Shown here piece by piece: positions 44,307 to 52,152 of a DNA stretch of 64,000 nucleotides (positions are counted from its first letter, which is position 1; each line of letters opens with the position of its first letter). The notes under the pieces are model-generated. The model searched no databases. It was not told where the DNA came from and saw only the letters and a program-made list of their open reading frames with translations. A program made the translations under genes and the position numbers. The stretch comes from Pseudomonas sp. Irchel s3b2 (GTDB lineage Bacteria > Pseudomonadota > Gammaproteobacteria > Pseudomonadales > Pseudomonadaceae), in contig NZ_FYEB01000001.1 of NCBI RefSeq assembly GCF_900187445.1, positions 62,001-126,000 of the forward strand, read 5' to 3'.

Positions 44307-44735
44307 ATGAAAACTTTTACTGCTAAACCGGAAACAGTACAGCGCGACTGGTTTGTCGTCGACGCTGCAGGTCAGACCCTGGGTCGTCTGGCCACCGAAA
44401 TCGCGAGCCGTCTGCGTGGCAAGCATAAAGCTGAGTACACTCCTCACGTTGACACCGGCGATTACATCGTCGTTATCAATGCCGAGCAGATTCGTGTAAC
44501 CGGTGCTAAAACCACCGACAAAATCTACTACTCCCACTCCGGTTTCCCGGGCGGCATCAAGTCGATCAACTTCGAAAAGCTGATCGCTAAAGCCCCTGAG
44601 CGCGTGATCGAGACCGCGGTCAAAGGCATGCTGCCTAAGAACCCGCTGGGTCGCGACATGTATCGTAAGCTGAAAGTCTATGCGGGCGCTGTACACCCTC
44701 ATACTGCTCAGCAGCCCCAAGAACTGAAGTTTTAA
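44307..44735 (+). CDS. rplM: 50S ribosomal protein L13
   Basis: Ribosomal large-subunit protein, 142 residues, the standard length. Start [20 protein letters not shown] and the family core [19 protein letters not shown] and [20 protein letters not shown] are unmistakable. It is first in the two-gene operon rplM-rpsI, conserved in bacteria. ATG 44307 follows CCTGAGGCTATAAAGA. Autogenous control of this operon is known in other bacteria, but no leader motif was recognised in the short 5' region. Confidence 0.99.
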   Translation: MKTFTAKPETVQRDWFVVDAAGQTLGRLATEIASRLRGKHKAEYTPHVDTGDYIVVINAEQIRVTGAKTTDKIYYSHSGFPGGIKSINFEKLIAKAPERVIETAVKGMLPKNPLGRDMYRKLKVYAGAVHPHTAQQPQELKF

Positions 44736-44749
44736 CGGAATAGTTCATT

Positions 44750-45142
44750 ATGTCGGCGACTCAAAATTACGGCACTGGCCGTCGCAAGACCGCAACCGCA
44801 CGCGTTTTCCTGCGTCCGGGTACTGGTAACATCTCCATCAACAACCGTTCGCTGGATAATTTCTTCGGCCGCGAAACTGCCCGCATGGTAGTTCGTCAGC
44901 CGCTGGAATTGACTGAGACTGTCGAGAAGTTCGACATCTACGTCACCGTGATCGGCGGTGGTGTAAGTGGTCAAGCTGGCGCAATCCGCCACGGTATCAC
45001 TCGCGCTCTGATGGACTACGACGAAACTCTGCGCAGCGCTCTGCGTAAAGCCGGCTTCGTAACCCGCGATGCACGTGAAGTTGAACGTAAGAAAGTCGGT
45101 CTGCGTAAAGCGCGTAAGCGTCCGCAGTACTCGAAGCGTTAA
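44750..45142 (+). CDS. rpsI: 30S ribosomal protein S9
   Basis: Small-subunit protein of 130 residues whose C-terminal tail reaches the P-site tRNA. Start [21 protein letters not shown]-terminal [18 protein letters not shown] with the terminal KR. It is complete and typical. It begins 14 bases after rplM in the same transcript; a terminator follows. No RNA gene lies between it and the cytochrome bc1 operon. Confidence 0.99.
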   Translation: MSATQNYGTGRRKTATARVFLRPGTGNISINNRSLDNFFGRETARMVVRQPLELTETVEKFDIYVTVIGGGVSGQAGAIRHGITRALMDYDETLRSALRKAGFVTRDAREVERKKVGLRKARKRPQYSKR

Positions 45143-45163
45143 TTCGCTTTCACGTTCAAAAAG

Positions 45164-45198
45164 AACGCCCAGTTTCCTCGCGAAGCTGGGCGTTTTTT
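45164..45198 (+). terminator. Rho-independent terminator of rplM-rpsI
   Basis: AACGCCCAG-TTTCCTCGCGAAG-CTGGGCGTT followed by TTTTTT. Confidence 0.9.
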
Positions 45199-45409
45199 TA
45201 TGGGCGCAATTTATCAGGGAATTACGCTGTGACAACTTGCCACATCCACAGAGCCCCTATACTGCAAGGCTTGGCAGTGGAGCCCTTCGGTAATTACCTT
45301 GTCAGAATTGGGGCTTTTCATTACCATTCGGCAAAATTTTTATAAGTTCAGATTTTTACTTAGTAGACGCCTGATTTAACAGGCCACAAAGCTGATGGGA
45401 GAGGACTGA

Positions 45410-46003
45410 ATGAGCAATGACGGCGTGAATGCAGGCCGGCGTCGCTTCTTGGTAGCAGCCACATCCGTGGTGGGTGCTGCAGGAGCGGTGGGGGCTGCGG
45501 TCCCGTTCGTGGGGTCATGGTTTCCCAGTGCCAAGGCGAAAGCTGCAGGTGCACCGGTGAAAGTGAATGTCAGCAAAATCGAGCCAGGTCAGCAAATGAT
45601 TGCTGAGTGGCGTGGTCAGCCGGTGTTCATTGTCCGCCGTACCGAGGAAATCCTGGGGAATCTGAAAAAGATCGAGGGTCAACTGTCTGACCCCACCTCC
45701 AAGAGCTCGACGCAACCGACCTATGTCGACCCGGAAACGCGTTCGATCAAGCCAGAAGTTCTGCTGCTGATCGGTATCTGCACCCACCTGGGTTGCTCAC
45801 CGACATTCCGCCCTGAAGTGGCACCTGCCGACTTGGGCAAGGATTGGGTAGGTGGTTATTTCTGCCCTTGCCACGGCTCCCACTACGATTTGGCTGGCCG
45901 CGTCTACAAGTCGCAACCCGCGCCTTTGAACCTGCCAGTTCCCCCGCATTCCTATGAGACCGATGACATCATTATCATTGGCGTCGATACGGAGAAAGCG
46001 TGA
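45410..46003 (+). CDS. petA: Rieske iron-sulfur subunit of cytochrome bc1
   Basis: Ubiquinol-cytochrome c reductase subunit, 197 residues, inner membrane with a periplasmic [2Fe-2S] domain. A Tat-type N-terminus NAGRRRFLVAATSVVGAAGA doubles as the membrane anchor. The cluster ligands are in CTHLGC and CPCHGS. ATG 45410 follows GGGAGAGGACTGA. Its stop TGA (46001-46003) shares the A with petB's ATG, so translation is coupled. It is the first gene of the bc1 operon. Confidence 0.98.
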   Translation: MSNDGVNAGRRRFLVAATSVVGAAGAVGAAVPFVGSWFPSAKAKAAGAPVKVNVSKIEPGQQMIAEWRGQPVFIVRRTEEILGNLKKIEGQLSDPTSKSSTQPTYVDPETRSIKPEVLLLIGICTHLGCSPTFRPEVAPADLGKDWVGGYFCPCHGSHYDLAGRVYKSQPAPLNLPVPPHSYETDDIIIIGVDTEKA

Positions 46004-47214
46004 TGAGCAAGTTCATGGATTGGGTTGATGCGCGCTTCCCCGCAACCAAAATGTGGGAAGACCATCTCAGCAAGTACTACGCCCCGAAGAACTTCAACTT
46101 CTTCTATTTCTTTGGCTCCCTGGCATTGCTCGTTCTGGTCAACCAGATCGTTACCGGTGTCTGGCTGACCATGAGCTACACCCCGTCGGCGGAAGAAGCC
46201 TTTGCTTCCGTCGAATACATCATGCGCGACGTCGAGCACGGCTCGATCCTGCGAATGTTGCATGCAGTCGGTGCTTCGATGTTCTTCATCGTGGTTTACC
46301 TGCATATGTTCCGTGGCCTGCTCTACGGTTCGTACCAGAAGCCGCGTGAGCTGGTGTGGGTCTTCGGCATGCTGATCTATCTGGCGCTGATGGCTGAAGC
46401 CTTCATGGGTTATCTGCTGCCGTGGGGCCAGATGTCCTACTGGGGTGCCCAGGTGATCATCTCGCTGTTCGGTGCGATCCCGGTCATCGGTAACGATCTG
46501 ACTCAGTGGATTCGTGGTGACTACCTGATTTCCGGTATTACCCTGAACCGCTTCTTTGCCTTGCATGTGGTTGCCCTGCCGATCGTGATCCTCGGTCTGG
46601 TGGTGGTGCACATTCTGGCGCTGCACGAAGTCGGTTCGAACAATCCGGATGGCGTCGACATCAAGAAGCACAAAGACGAAAACGGCGTACCGCTGGACGG
46701 CATTGCCTTCCACCCGTATTACACCGTGAAAGATATCGTCGGCGTGGTGGTGTTCCTGTTCATCTTCTGTTCGATCGTATTCTTCTTCCCGGAAATGGGC
46801 GGCTACTTCCTCGAGAAGCCGAACTTTGAAGTGGCGAACGCCTTCAAGACCCCTGAGCACATCGCTCCGGTCTGGTACTTCACACCGTTCTACGCGATTC
46901 TGCGGGCGGTTCCAGACAAGCTCCTGGGCGTTATCGCCATGGGCGCGGCCATTGCTGTGCTGTTCGTCCTGCCGTGGCTGGATCGCAGCCCGGTCAAGTC
47001 GATGCGCTACAAAGGCTGGCTGAGCAAGATCTGGCTCTGGGTGTTCTGCATCTCGTTCGTGATCCTGGGTGTTTTGGGTGTTCTGGCTCCAACGCCAGGC
47101 CGTACGTTGCTGTCGCAGGTATGTACCTTCCTGTACTTCGCCTACTTCATTCTGATGCCGTTCTACACCAGGCTCGAGAAGACCAAACCGGTTCCGGAAA
47201 GGGTGACTGGCTGA
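46003..47214 (+). CDS. petB: Cytochrome b of the bc1 complex
   Basis: Diheme quinone-oxidising subunit, 403 residues with eight or more hydrophobic segments. The Qo-site motif appears as PVWYFTPFYAILRAVPDKLL (PEWY variant, PVWY here), with haem-ligating histidines in LHAVGASMFFIVVYLHMFRG and LNRFFALHVVALPIVILGLVV. GGY-like FLEKPNF follows. The start ATG 46003 (MSKFMDW) overlaps the petA stop by one base; the in-frame GTG at 46000 is not needed. Its stop overlaps the petC start (TGATG). Confidence 0.98.
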   Translation: MSKFMDWVDARFPATKMWEDHLSKYYAPKNFNFFYFFGSLALLVLVNQIVTGVWLTMSYTPSAEEAFASVEYIMRDVEHGSILRMLHAVGASMFFIVVYLHMFRGLLYGSYQKPRELVWVFGMLIYLALMAEAFMGYLLPWGQMSYWGAQVIISLFGAIPVIGNDLTQWIRGDYLISGITLNRFFALHVVALPIVILGLVVVHILALHEVGSNNPDGVDIKKHKDENGVPLDGIAFHPYYTVKDIVGVVVFLFIFCSIVFFFPEMGGYFLEKPNFEVANAFKTPEHIAPVWYFTPFYAILRAVPDKLLGVIAMGAAIAVLFVLPWLDRSPVKSMRYKGWLSKIWLWVFCISFVILGVLGVLAPTPGRTLLSQVCTFLYFAYFILMPFYTRLEKTKPVPERVTG

Positions 47215-47996
47215 TGAAAAAGCTATTTGCTGTACTGATTCTTGCGGCGATGCCTGTGTTTTCGTACGCGTCGACAGCCGGTGCTCCTGAGTTGGAAAAG
47301 GTCGACATCGACGTTTCCGACAAGGCTGCCATGCAGGATGGCGCGCGTACGTTCGCCAACTATTGCATGGGCTGTCACAGCGCCAAGTTCCAGCGCTACG
47401 AGCGTGTCGCCGATGACCTGGGCATTCCTCACGAGCTGATGCTCGAGAAGCTGGTCTTCACCGGCGCCAAGATCGGCGATCACATGAACATCGGCATGCA
47501 GCCGGCGGACGCCAAAACCTGGTTCGGTGCGGCACCGCCCGACCTGACGCTGGTGGCTCGTGTTCGTGGCACAGACTGGCTCTATGGCTATCTGCGTTCG
47601 TTCTACGAAGACCCGTCGCGTCCTTGGGGCGTGAACAACAAGGTGTTCCCGAACGTCGGCATGCCTAACGTTCTGGTCGGCCTGCAGGGTCGTCAGGTGG
47701 TAGGCTGTAAACAAGTTCAAGTCGTCGAAGACGGCAAGAAGCAATTCGATCCGCTGACCGGCACGGCTTTGACGCATGAAGCCTGCGATCAACTGACTGT
47801 ATTGCCGAAAACCGGCACGCTGAACGAAGAGCAGTTCGACGAGAAGGTCAAGAACCTGGTGACCTTCCTGGCCTACTCGGCCAACCCGGTGAAGCTGCAG
47901 CATCAGCGCATCGGTACCTATGTGTTGCTGTACCTGGCGTTCTTCTTCGTATTCGCTTACTTGCTCAAGCGTGAATACTGGAAAGACGTCCATTGA
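47214..47996 (+). CDS. petC: Cytochrome c1 of the bc1 complex
   Basis: Haem c subunit of 260 residues, signal peptide at the N-terminus (MKKLFAVLILAAMPVFSYAS), haem motif CMGCH in the NYCMGCHSAKF block, axial Met in the later GMPNVLVGLQ region and a C-terminal anchor helix (YVLLYLAFFFVFAYLLKREY). ATG 47214 overlaps the petB stop. With petA and petB it forms a complete three-gene complex III operon, ended by the long hairpin near 48022. Confidence 0.97.
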   Translation: MKKLFAVLILAAMPVFSYASTAGAPELEKVDIDVSDKAAMQDGARTFANYCMGCHSAKFQRYERVADDLGIPHELMLEKLVFTGAKIGDHMNIGMQPADAKTWFGAAPPDLTLVARVRGTDWLYGYLRSFYEDPSRPWGVNNKVFPNVGMPNVLVGLQGRQVVGCKQVQVVEDGKKQFDPLTGTALTHEACDQLTVLPKTGTLNEEQFDEKVKNLVTFLAYSANPVKLQHQRIGTYVLLYLAFFFVFAYLLKREYWKDVH

Positions 47997-48021
47997 TAAA
48001 GTTGTAAGCCATTGCTGTTAA

Positions 48022-48108
48022 TCGCGCGCGCCCAAGGGCGTCTCTGAAGGTGTAACGAGTCTGGTGATCCAGGCGTTACGGGAGGCGCCCTCTGGGCGCG
48101 CGTGTTTT
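48022..48108 (+). terminator. Long-stem terminator of the petABC operon
   Basis: GCGCGCGCCC-AA-GGGCGTCTC at 48022-48044 pairs with GAGGCGCCC-TCT-GGGCGCGCGT at 48081-48102, followed by a T-run (GTTTTTCC). The internal loop GTAACGAGTCTGGTGATCCA also holds a small dyad. Confidence 0.75.
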
Positions 48109-48146
48109 TCCGTTTCCGATAATTTCAACAAGCGAGGAGGACCGCC

Positions 48147-48764
48147 ATGGGCGTGACCAATCGGTTGGCCTGTTACTCCGACCCCGCCGACCACTATTCC
48201 CACCGAGTGCGCATCGTACTTGCAGAGAAGGGTGTCAGCGCCGAGATCATTTACGTAGAAGCTGGTCGCCAGCCGCCTAAACTGATTGAGGTGAACCCTT
48301 ACGGAAGCCTGCCCACCCTGGTCGATCGTGACTTGGCGTTGTGGGAGTCGACCGTGGTGATGGAGTATCTGGATGAGCGTTACCCGCACCCGCCATTGCT
48401 GCCGGTTTACCCTGTGGCGCGTGCCAACAGTCGTTTGCTGATTCATCGTATTCAGCGTGACTGGTGTGGCCTGGTGGATCTGATCCTGGATTCGCGGACC
48501 AAGGAAGCAGCCCGTGTCGTGGCTCGTAAAGAGCTGCGCGAAAGCCTGACAGGCGTGTCGCCGTTGTTCGCCGACAAGCCGTTTTTCCTCAGTGAGGAAC
48601 AAAGTCTGGTGGATTGCTGCCTATTGCCAATACTCTGGCGATTGCCGATTCTGGGTATTGAACTGCCGCGGCCTGCCAAGCCGTTGCTTGATTATATGGA
48701 GCGCTCGTTTGCGCGTGAGGCTTTCCAGGCGAGTCTGTCTGGTGTCGAACGCGATATGCGCTAA
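48147..48764 (+). CDS. sspA: Stringent starvation protein A
   Basis: Glutathione-S-transferase-like RNA polymerase-binding protein, 205 residues. The N-terminal thioredoxin fold begins [20 protein letters not shown] and the conserved region [20 protein letters not shown] is intact. In E. coli it helps acid tolerance and starvation responses. GAGGAGGACCGCC precedes the ATG. It is 16 bases from sspB; the pair is standard beside petABC in pseudomonads. Confidence 0.95.
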   Translation: MGVTNRLACYSDPADHYSHRVRIVLAEKGVSAEIIYVEAGRQPPKLIEVNPYGSLPTLVDRDLALWESTVVMEYLDERYPHPPLLPVYPVARANSRLLIHRIQRDWCGLVDLILDSRTKEAARVVARKELRESLTGVSPLFADKPFFLSEEQSLVDCCLLPILWRLPILGIELPRPAKPLLDYMERSFAREAFQASLSGVERDMR

Positions 48765-48780
48765 GGCTTAAGGAGCCGCT

Positions 48781-49194
48781 ATGAACTCCAGTCGACCTTA
48801 TCTGGTCCGCGCGCTCTACGAGTGGATTGTGGACAACGATTGCACCCCGCACATGCTGGTCAATTCCGAGTATCCGTCGGTGCAGGTGCCTCAAGGTTTT
48901 GCCAGTGACGGGCAGATTGTCCTGAACGTTTCCCCGGCAGCCGTGCGTCATCTGCACATGGACAACGAGGCAGTCAGCTTCGAAGGGCGCTTCGGTGGCG
49001 TGCCGCACACCCTGTACGTGCCTATCGCATCGATCCTTGGCATTTACGCTCGGGAGAACGGCCAGGGCATGGTGTTCGATATGGAATCGCCTTTGGAAGA
49101 CGAGGAAGAGATCGAGCCGGATGATGATGTTCCGCCACCCGACAGCGAGCCGCCGCGTCCCAGCGGTCGACCCAGTTTGAAAGTGGTGAAGTAG
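48781..49194 (+). CDS. sspB: ClpXP adaptor SspB
   Basis: Specificity factor that delivers ssrA-tagged proteins to ClpXP, 137 residues. The substrate-binding domain is at about 1-105 (SSRPYLVRALYEWIVDNDCT, FGGVPHTLYVPIASILGIYA). The long acidic, proline-rich linker (LEDEEEIEPDDDVPPPDSEP) ends in the ClpX-binding tail RPSLKVVK. The C-terminal tail is the ClpX docking sequence in the E. coli protein. A terminator follows. Confidence 0.95.
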   Translation: MNSSRPYLVRALYEWIVDNDCTPHMLVNSEYPSVQVPQGFASDGQIVLNVSPAAVRHLHMDNEAVSFEGRFGGVPHTLYVPIASILGIYARENGQGMVFDMESPLEDEEEIEPDDDVPPPDSEPPRPSGRPSLKVVK

Positions 49195-49195
49195 T

Positions 49196-49226
49196 AAAAA
49201 GGCGATCCGAATGGATCGCCTTTTTT
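49196..49226 (+). terminator. Rho-independent terminator of sspAB
   Basis: AAAAAGGCGATCC-GAAT-GGATCGCCTTTTTT. Confidence 0.9.
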
Positions 49227-49288
49227 ATGTGCGCCCGGTGGATCTATGTCGTATACGGAATCCGTGAGCGACGATGAGGCTTGCCCCA

Positions 49289-49365
49289 CAACCCTGTAGG
49301 AGCAAGCTCGCTCCTACAGGGGGCCGTGTCTTAACTGACTGGCATTGAGGCTTGCCCGCGAAGAC
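49289..49365. repeat. REP pair with extra conserved motif
   Basis: CTGTAGGAGCAAGCTCGCTC forms a compact palindrome, followed by CTTAACTGACTGGCATTGAG and CTTGCCCGCGAAGAC. The TTAACTGACT-GCATTGAGG segment also occurs at 15999-16017. Confidence 0.8.
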
Positions 49366-49489
49366 GGCAGGTCAGTCAGCGCAAAACCCAACTGAGCAAC
49401 TGCAGCTTGCGGCTCCCGACACAGGTATACTGCCGCCTTTCGTGGCTCGCCTACCGGGCCCGACTCTTTGAGCATCACCCGGAGCTTTC

Positions 49490-49747
49490 ATGACTTCCCC
49501 GACACAACCGCCGGTTGCCGACGCTTTGAGCGACGACCAGGCAGACCTGCCAGACAGCGTCGACTCCAGCGCAGACAGCGAAACCAAAGCGGCGATTCCA
49601 GCGTTCAAGTTTCCGTTCAAACCGGGTGAATTGGCCGCGGCGAAAAATGCCAGCCAGCCTTGGTACAAGAACGGCGCCAAGAATGGTCACACCAAGACCC
49701 CGGGTGCAGCGCCTCCTGGCACTCGTCGTTCGATGGGTAAGCGCTGA
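49490..49747 (+). CDS. Small conserved Pseudomonas protein
   Basis: The protein has 85 residues, low in order: an acidic N-terminal half (ALSDDQADLPDSVDSSADSE) and a basic C-terminal half (PWYKNGAKNGHTKTPGAAPP, ending RRSMGKR). No signal or membrane segment. It looks like an intrinsically disordered protein; I recall similar short ORFs in other pseudomonads. The central FKFPFKPGELAAAKNASQPW is its most conserved-looking stretch. A CCGGAGC ribosome site is 9 bases before the ATG. Function unknown. Confidence 0.65.
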   Translation: MTSPTQPPVADALSDDQADLPDSVDSSADSETKAAIPAFKFPFKPGELAAAKNASQPWYKNGAKNGHTKTPGAAPPGTRRSMGKR

Positions 49748-49789
49748 TCGTTGATCTTCTGCCATAGACGGCGGTGCCTGATCTGTCGT

Positions 49790-49860
49790 CTTCGCGAGCA
49801 AGCCCGCTTGTGTCTTGCGCAAGAATTAGACTGAGGATGAGAGCGGGCTTGCTCGCGAAA
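49790..49860. repeat. REP doublet (REPIN)
   Basis: CTTCGCGAGCAAGCCCGCTT at the left and GAGCGGGCTTGCTCGCGAAA at the right are inverted copies around a 30-base spacer. Confidence 0.85.
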
Positions 49861-50045
49861 GGGCCAGCACAAACACCACAGATCTTGGGCTCAGGCCGCC
49901 CTCAACGAAATAAACGCATAGTTCACTGGCACTTCAGTCGCCACCTGCGCCCCGGCTGCCAGCACTTGCCCGGCAATATCATCGCCTGACACATGAAAGA
50001 CCCATTCACCGTCCGACTCTGTTCGCCACCTGATCAATGCGCCAC

Positions 50046-50372
50046 TCACTGCGCTTTTGTCGTTGGGCGGATAGAGTCCCACTCGCTCACGTAAGCTGTT
50101 TTGCTCTTCTTGTTGTAGAGGCACAACTCGGTGCCTCGCTGGCCTTTCATGTGTTTTTGCGGGTACTGGCCTTGCAGCAGGAGTGCGGTATAACCGACTC
50201 GGTCATCGAACTGCGCGGCATTGCCGACGGGTTTGGCGTTTTCCAAGCCGCTGGTTTTGGTGCAACTGGCGAGCACGGTTTTGTCGTAGGCGGCCCAGGC
50301 GTCGGGGCTGGAGGCGTGGGCTTGGGTGGCGAGGGTGGTGAGACAAAGGACGGTCAGGGTGATGGCTTTCAT
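50046..50372 (-). CDS. Small secreted protein of unknown function
   Basis: The protein has 108 residues with a signal peptide (MKAITLTVLCLTTLATQAHA, then SSPDAWAAYDKTVLASCTKT). Mature part has cysteines at about 36 and 84 (the second in GTELCLYNKKSKTAYVSEWD), which could pair in the periplasm. I do not recognise the family, but the sequence reads as protein throughout. ATG 50372 is used; the longer frame from 50495 enters REP sequence. It stands alone. Role unknown. Confidence 0.7.
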   Translation of the reverse strand: MKAITLTVLCLTTLATQAHASSPDAWAAYDKTVLASCTKTSGLENAKPVGNAAQFDDRVGYTALLLQGQYPQKHMKGQRGTELCLYNKKSKTAYVSEWDSIRPTTKAQ

Positions 50373-50529
50373 GGTTTGGGCATCCTTGGCGTGTAGTGGC
50401 CGAGGTCGGAGTATGCCTGATGGATCGATGTTGGTTGTGCCGGCCTCTTCGCGAGCAAATCGGATCGCCGCACCGCCGCTCCCACAGTGGATCATCGTCG
50501 TTCACAGATTCGGTGTACGACAAAAATCG

Positions 50530-50562
50530 ACTGTAGGAGCGAGGCTTGCCCGCGAAGACGGT
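50530..50562. repeat. Single REP unit
   Basis: TGTAGGAGCGAGGCTTGCCC then GCGAAGACGG, followed by the acetyltransferase stop; a degenerate opposite unit (CTTCGCGAGCAAATCGG) lies near 50446. Confidence 0.7.
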
Positions 50563-50563
50563 G

Positions 50564-51046
50564 TCAGGTTGGAACCGGCTCCCGACGGACCACATACATT
50601 CCGGCACTTTCATACAAGCGCTGCGCCCGAAGGTTGTTTTCCAGCACCTTCAAATCCACAAACCCTTCCCGGCGATGCTGAAACACGTTGAAAGCATGTA
50701 GCAGCATCGCACGGCCAAGTCCGCGGCCTTGAGCGCGCGGATGCACCACCAGGCTTTTGATGTAAGCGCTGGTCCAGCACTGGGCAACGCCGACGATTCC
50801 TTCGGCGTCGAATGCGATGAAGCACAGGGACGGATCGTATTCGGGATCGGTTTCGAAACGCCGTTGCCAGACTTCCAGCGTCGGCACGCGACCGCTACCT
50901 TCCAGATAGCCCAGTTCCATCAAGTGATGAACGGCTTCGGCCAGTTCGGGACGGTACTCGGTCAACTCAATACCATTTGGCCAAGTGCACGGCGGCACAT
51001 CCTCAGCGAGGTTGCGTCGCATCAGAAAACAAAAGTTCTCGGCCAC
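50564..51046 (-). CDS. GNAT family N-acetyltransferase
   Basis: Acetyl-CoA-dependent acyltransferase, 160 residues. The acetyl-CoA loop is VHPRAQGRGLGRAMLLHAFN (R/Q-x-x-G-x-G/A motif), preceded by AYIKSLVV and followed by LKVLENNLRAQRLYESAGMY. Substrate unknown. The first candidate start is GTG 51046, just after the cheV stop (2 bases), so they may be co-transcribed; an internal ATG at 51022 (MRRNLAEDV) is also possible. The N-terminal WPNGIELTEYRPELAEAV is typical of a pseudomonad-specific clade. Confidence 0.82.
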   Translation of the reverse strand: MAENFCFLMRRNLAEDVPPCTWPNGIELTEYRPELAEAVHHLMELGYLEGSGRVPTLEVWQRRFETDPEYDPSLCFIAFDAEGIVGVAQCWTSAYIKSLVVHPRAQGRGLGRAMLLHAFNVFQHRREGFVDLKVLENNLRAQRLYESAGMYVVRREPVPT

Positions 51047-51048
51047 AC

Positions 51049-51951
51049 TCAGTGACCTTGTTCAGCGACGGCCCTGGCCGCCGCGATCAGGCATTTGGTC
51101 AGTTCCGGCGAGGAGAATTTAGTCAGCACCGCGTTGGCCCCGGCCAGTCGCGCCTTCTCGCTATTCATCGCGCTGTCCAGCGAGGTGTGCAGCAACACAT
51201 AAAGGTGCGAGAAGTCCGGGGTTTCACGCAATGTGCGGGTGAGGGCATAGCCGTCCATTTCCGACATTTCGATGTCCGAGACGATCAGGTTGATCTGCTG
51301 GGAGGTGCCTTGCAGGTCCAGCAGGCAATCGATGGCTTCCTTGGCGCTGCGAGCAGTGTGGCATTGCAAGCCAAGGTTGCGCAGGGTGTGCACCGATTGT
51401 TGCAGGGCGACCTGGCTGTCATCGACCACCAGAATCCGCGCGTTGCCGAGTACTTCGGCGTCTTCCATGCTCAGTTCGGTCGGGGCCGTTTCGATCTGCG
51501 CCGGAGCGATGCCGTGGATGACCTTTTCGATGTCCAGCACTTGCACCAGCGTGCCGTCGACTGAGGTCACGCCAGTGATGTACGAACGCACGCCGCCGGA
51601 GCCGAAGGGTGGTGGACGGATGTCGGTGGTCAGGCAATGGACGATCTTGCTCACCGCCTGAACGTGCAGGCCCTGCTTGGAGCGGCTGACGTCGGTGACG
51701 ATCAGGCAGCCACCGTTCGGGTCTTCCAGCGGCCGCTCGCCGATGGCGCGGCTCAGGTCGATCACCGACAACGACGCGCCGCGCAGGGTGGCGATGCCTT
51801 TTACGTGGGGGTGCGACTCCGGCAGCTTGGTCAGCGGCGGGCAGGGGATGATTTCGCTGACTTTCAGCAGGTTGATCGCCATCAGCTTGCCGCTGCGCAA
51901 GGTAAACAGCAGAAGCGAAAGTGAATCTGCGCGGGCTTTGTTGGAAGACAT
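51049..51951 (-). CDS. cheV: Chemotaxis coupling protein CheV
   Basis: CheW-receiver fusion of 300 residues. CheW-like domain at about 10-150 (LLLFTLRSGKLMAINLLKVS, IDLSRAIGERPL) couples receptors to CheA; the receiver domain at about 170-295 has the phospho-acceptor Asp in LIVSDIEMSEMDGYALTRTL and Lys in the LTKFSS block. ATG 51951 (MSSNKARADSLSL) is chosen over a longer frame at 51999. No other chemotaxis gene is nearby; a stand-alone cheV is usual in pseudomonads. The downstream GNAT gene starts within the stop region. Confidence 0.92.
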   Translation of the reverse strand: MSSNKARADSLSLLLFTLRSGKLMAINLLKVSEIIPCPPLTKLPESHPHVKGIATLRGASLSVIDLSRAIGERPLEDPNGGCLIVTDVSRSKQGLHVQAVSKIVHCLTTDIRPPPFGSGGVRSYITGVTSVDGTLVQVLDIEKVIHGIAPAQIETAPTELSMEDAEVLGNARILVVDDSQVALQQSVHTLRNLGLQCHTARSAKEAIDCLLDLQGTSQQINLIVSDIEMSEMDGYALTRTLRETPDFSHLYVLLHTSLDSAMNSEKARLAGANAVLTKFSSPELTKCLIAAARAVAEQGH

Positions 51952-52069
51952 AAAAACCTTCTGTGGAAAAAGGTGATGGGCGATTGTGACGATCGCCAAC
52001 AGCTATCGATGCCGGGTTATCGACTTGTTGGGGGCAGGCTTTAGTGCCAATAAATGTTGGGTAGATCAA

Positions 52070-52149
52070 AAGATCGCAGCCTCGCTTCGCTCGACAGCTC
52101 CTACAAGGGATTGGCGTAAACTTGTGGAGCTGCCGAAGGCTGCGATCTT
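52070..52149. repeat. Inverted repeat, AGATCGCAGC type
   Basis: AGATCGCAGCCTCGCTTCGC at 52070 and GCCGAAGGCTGCGATCTTGG near 52131 are inverted with inner CAGCTCCTACAAG/CTTGTGGAGCTG. This repeat type differs from the REP cores. It lies at the norR 3' end. Confidence 0.75.
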
Positions 52150-52152
52150 GGC

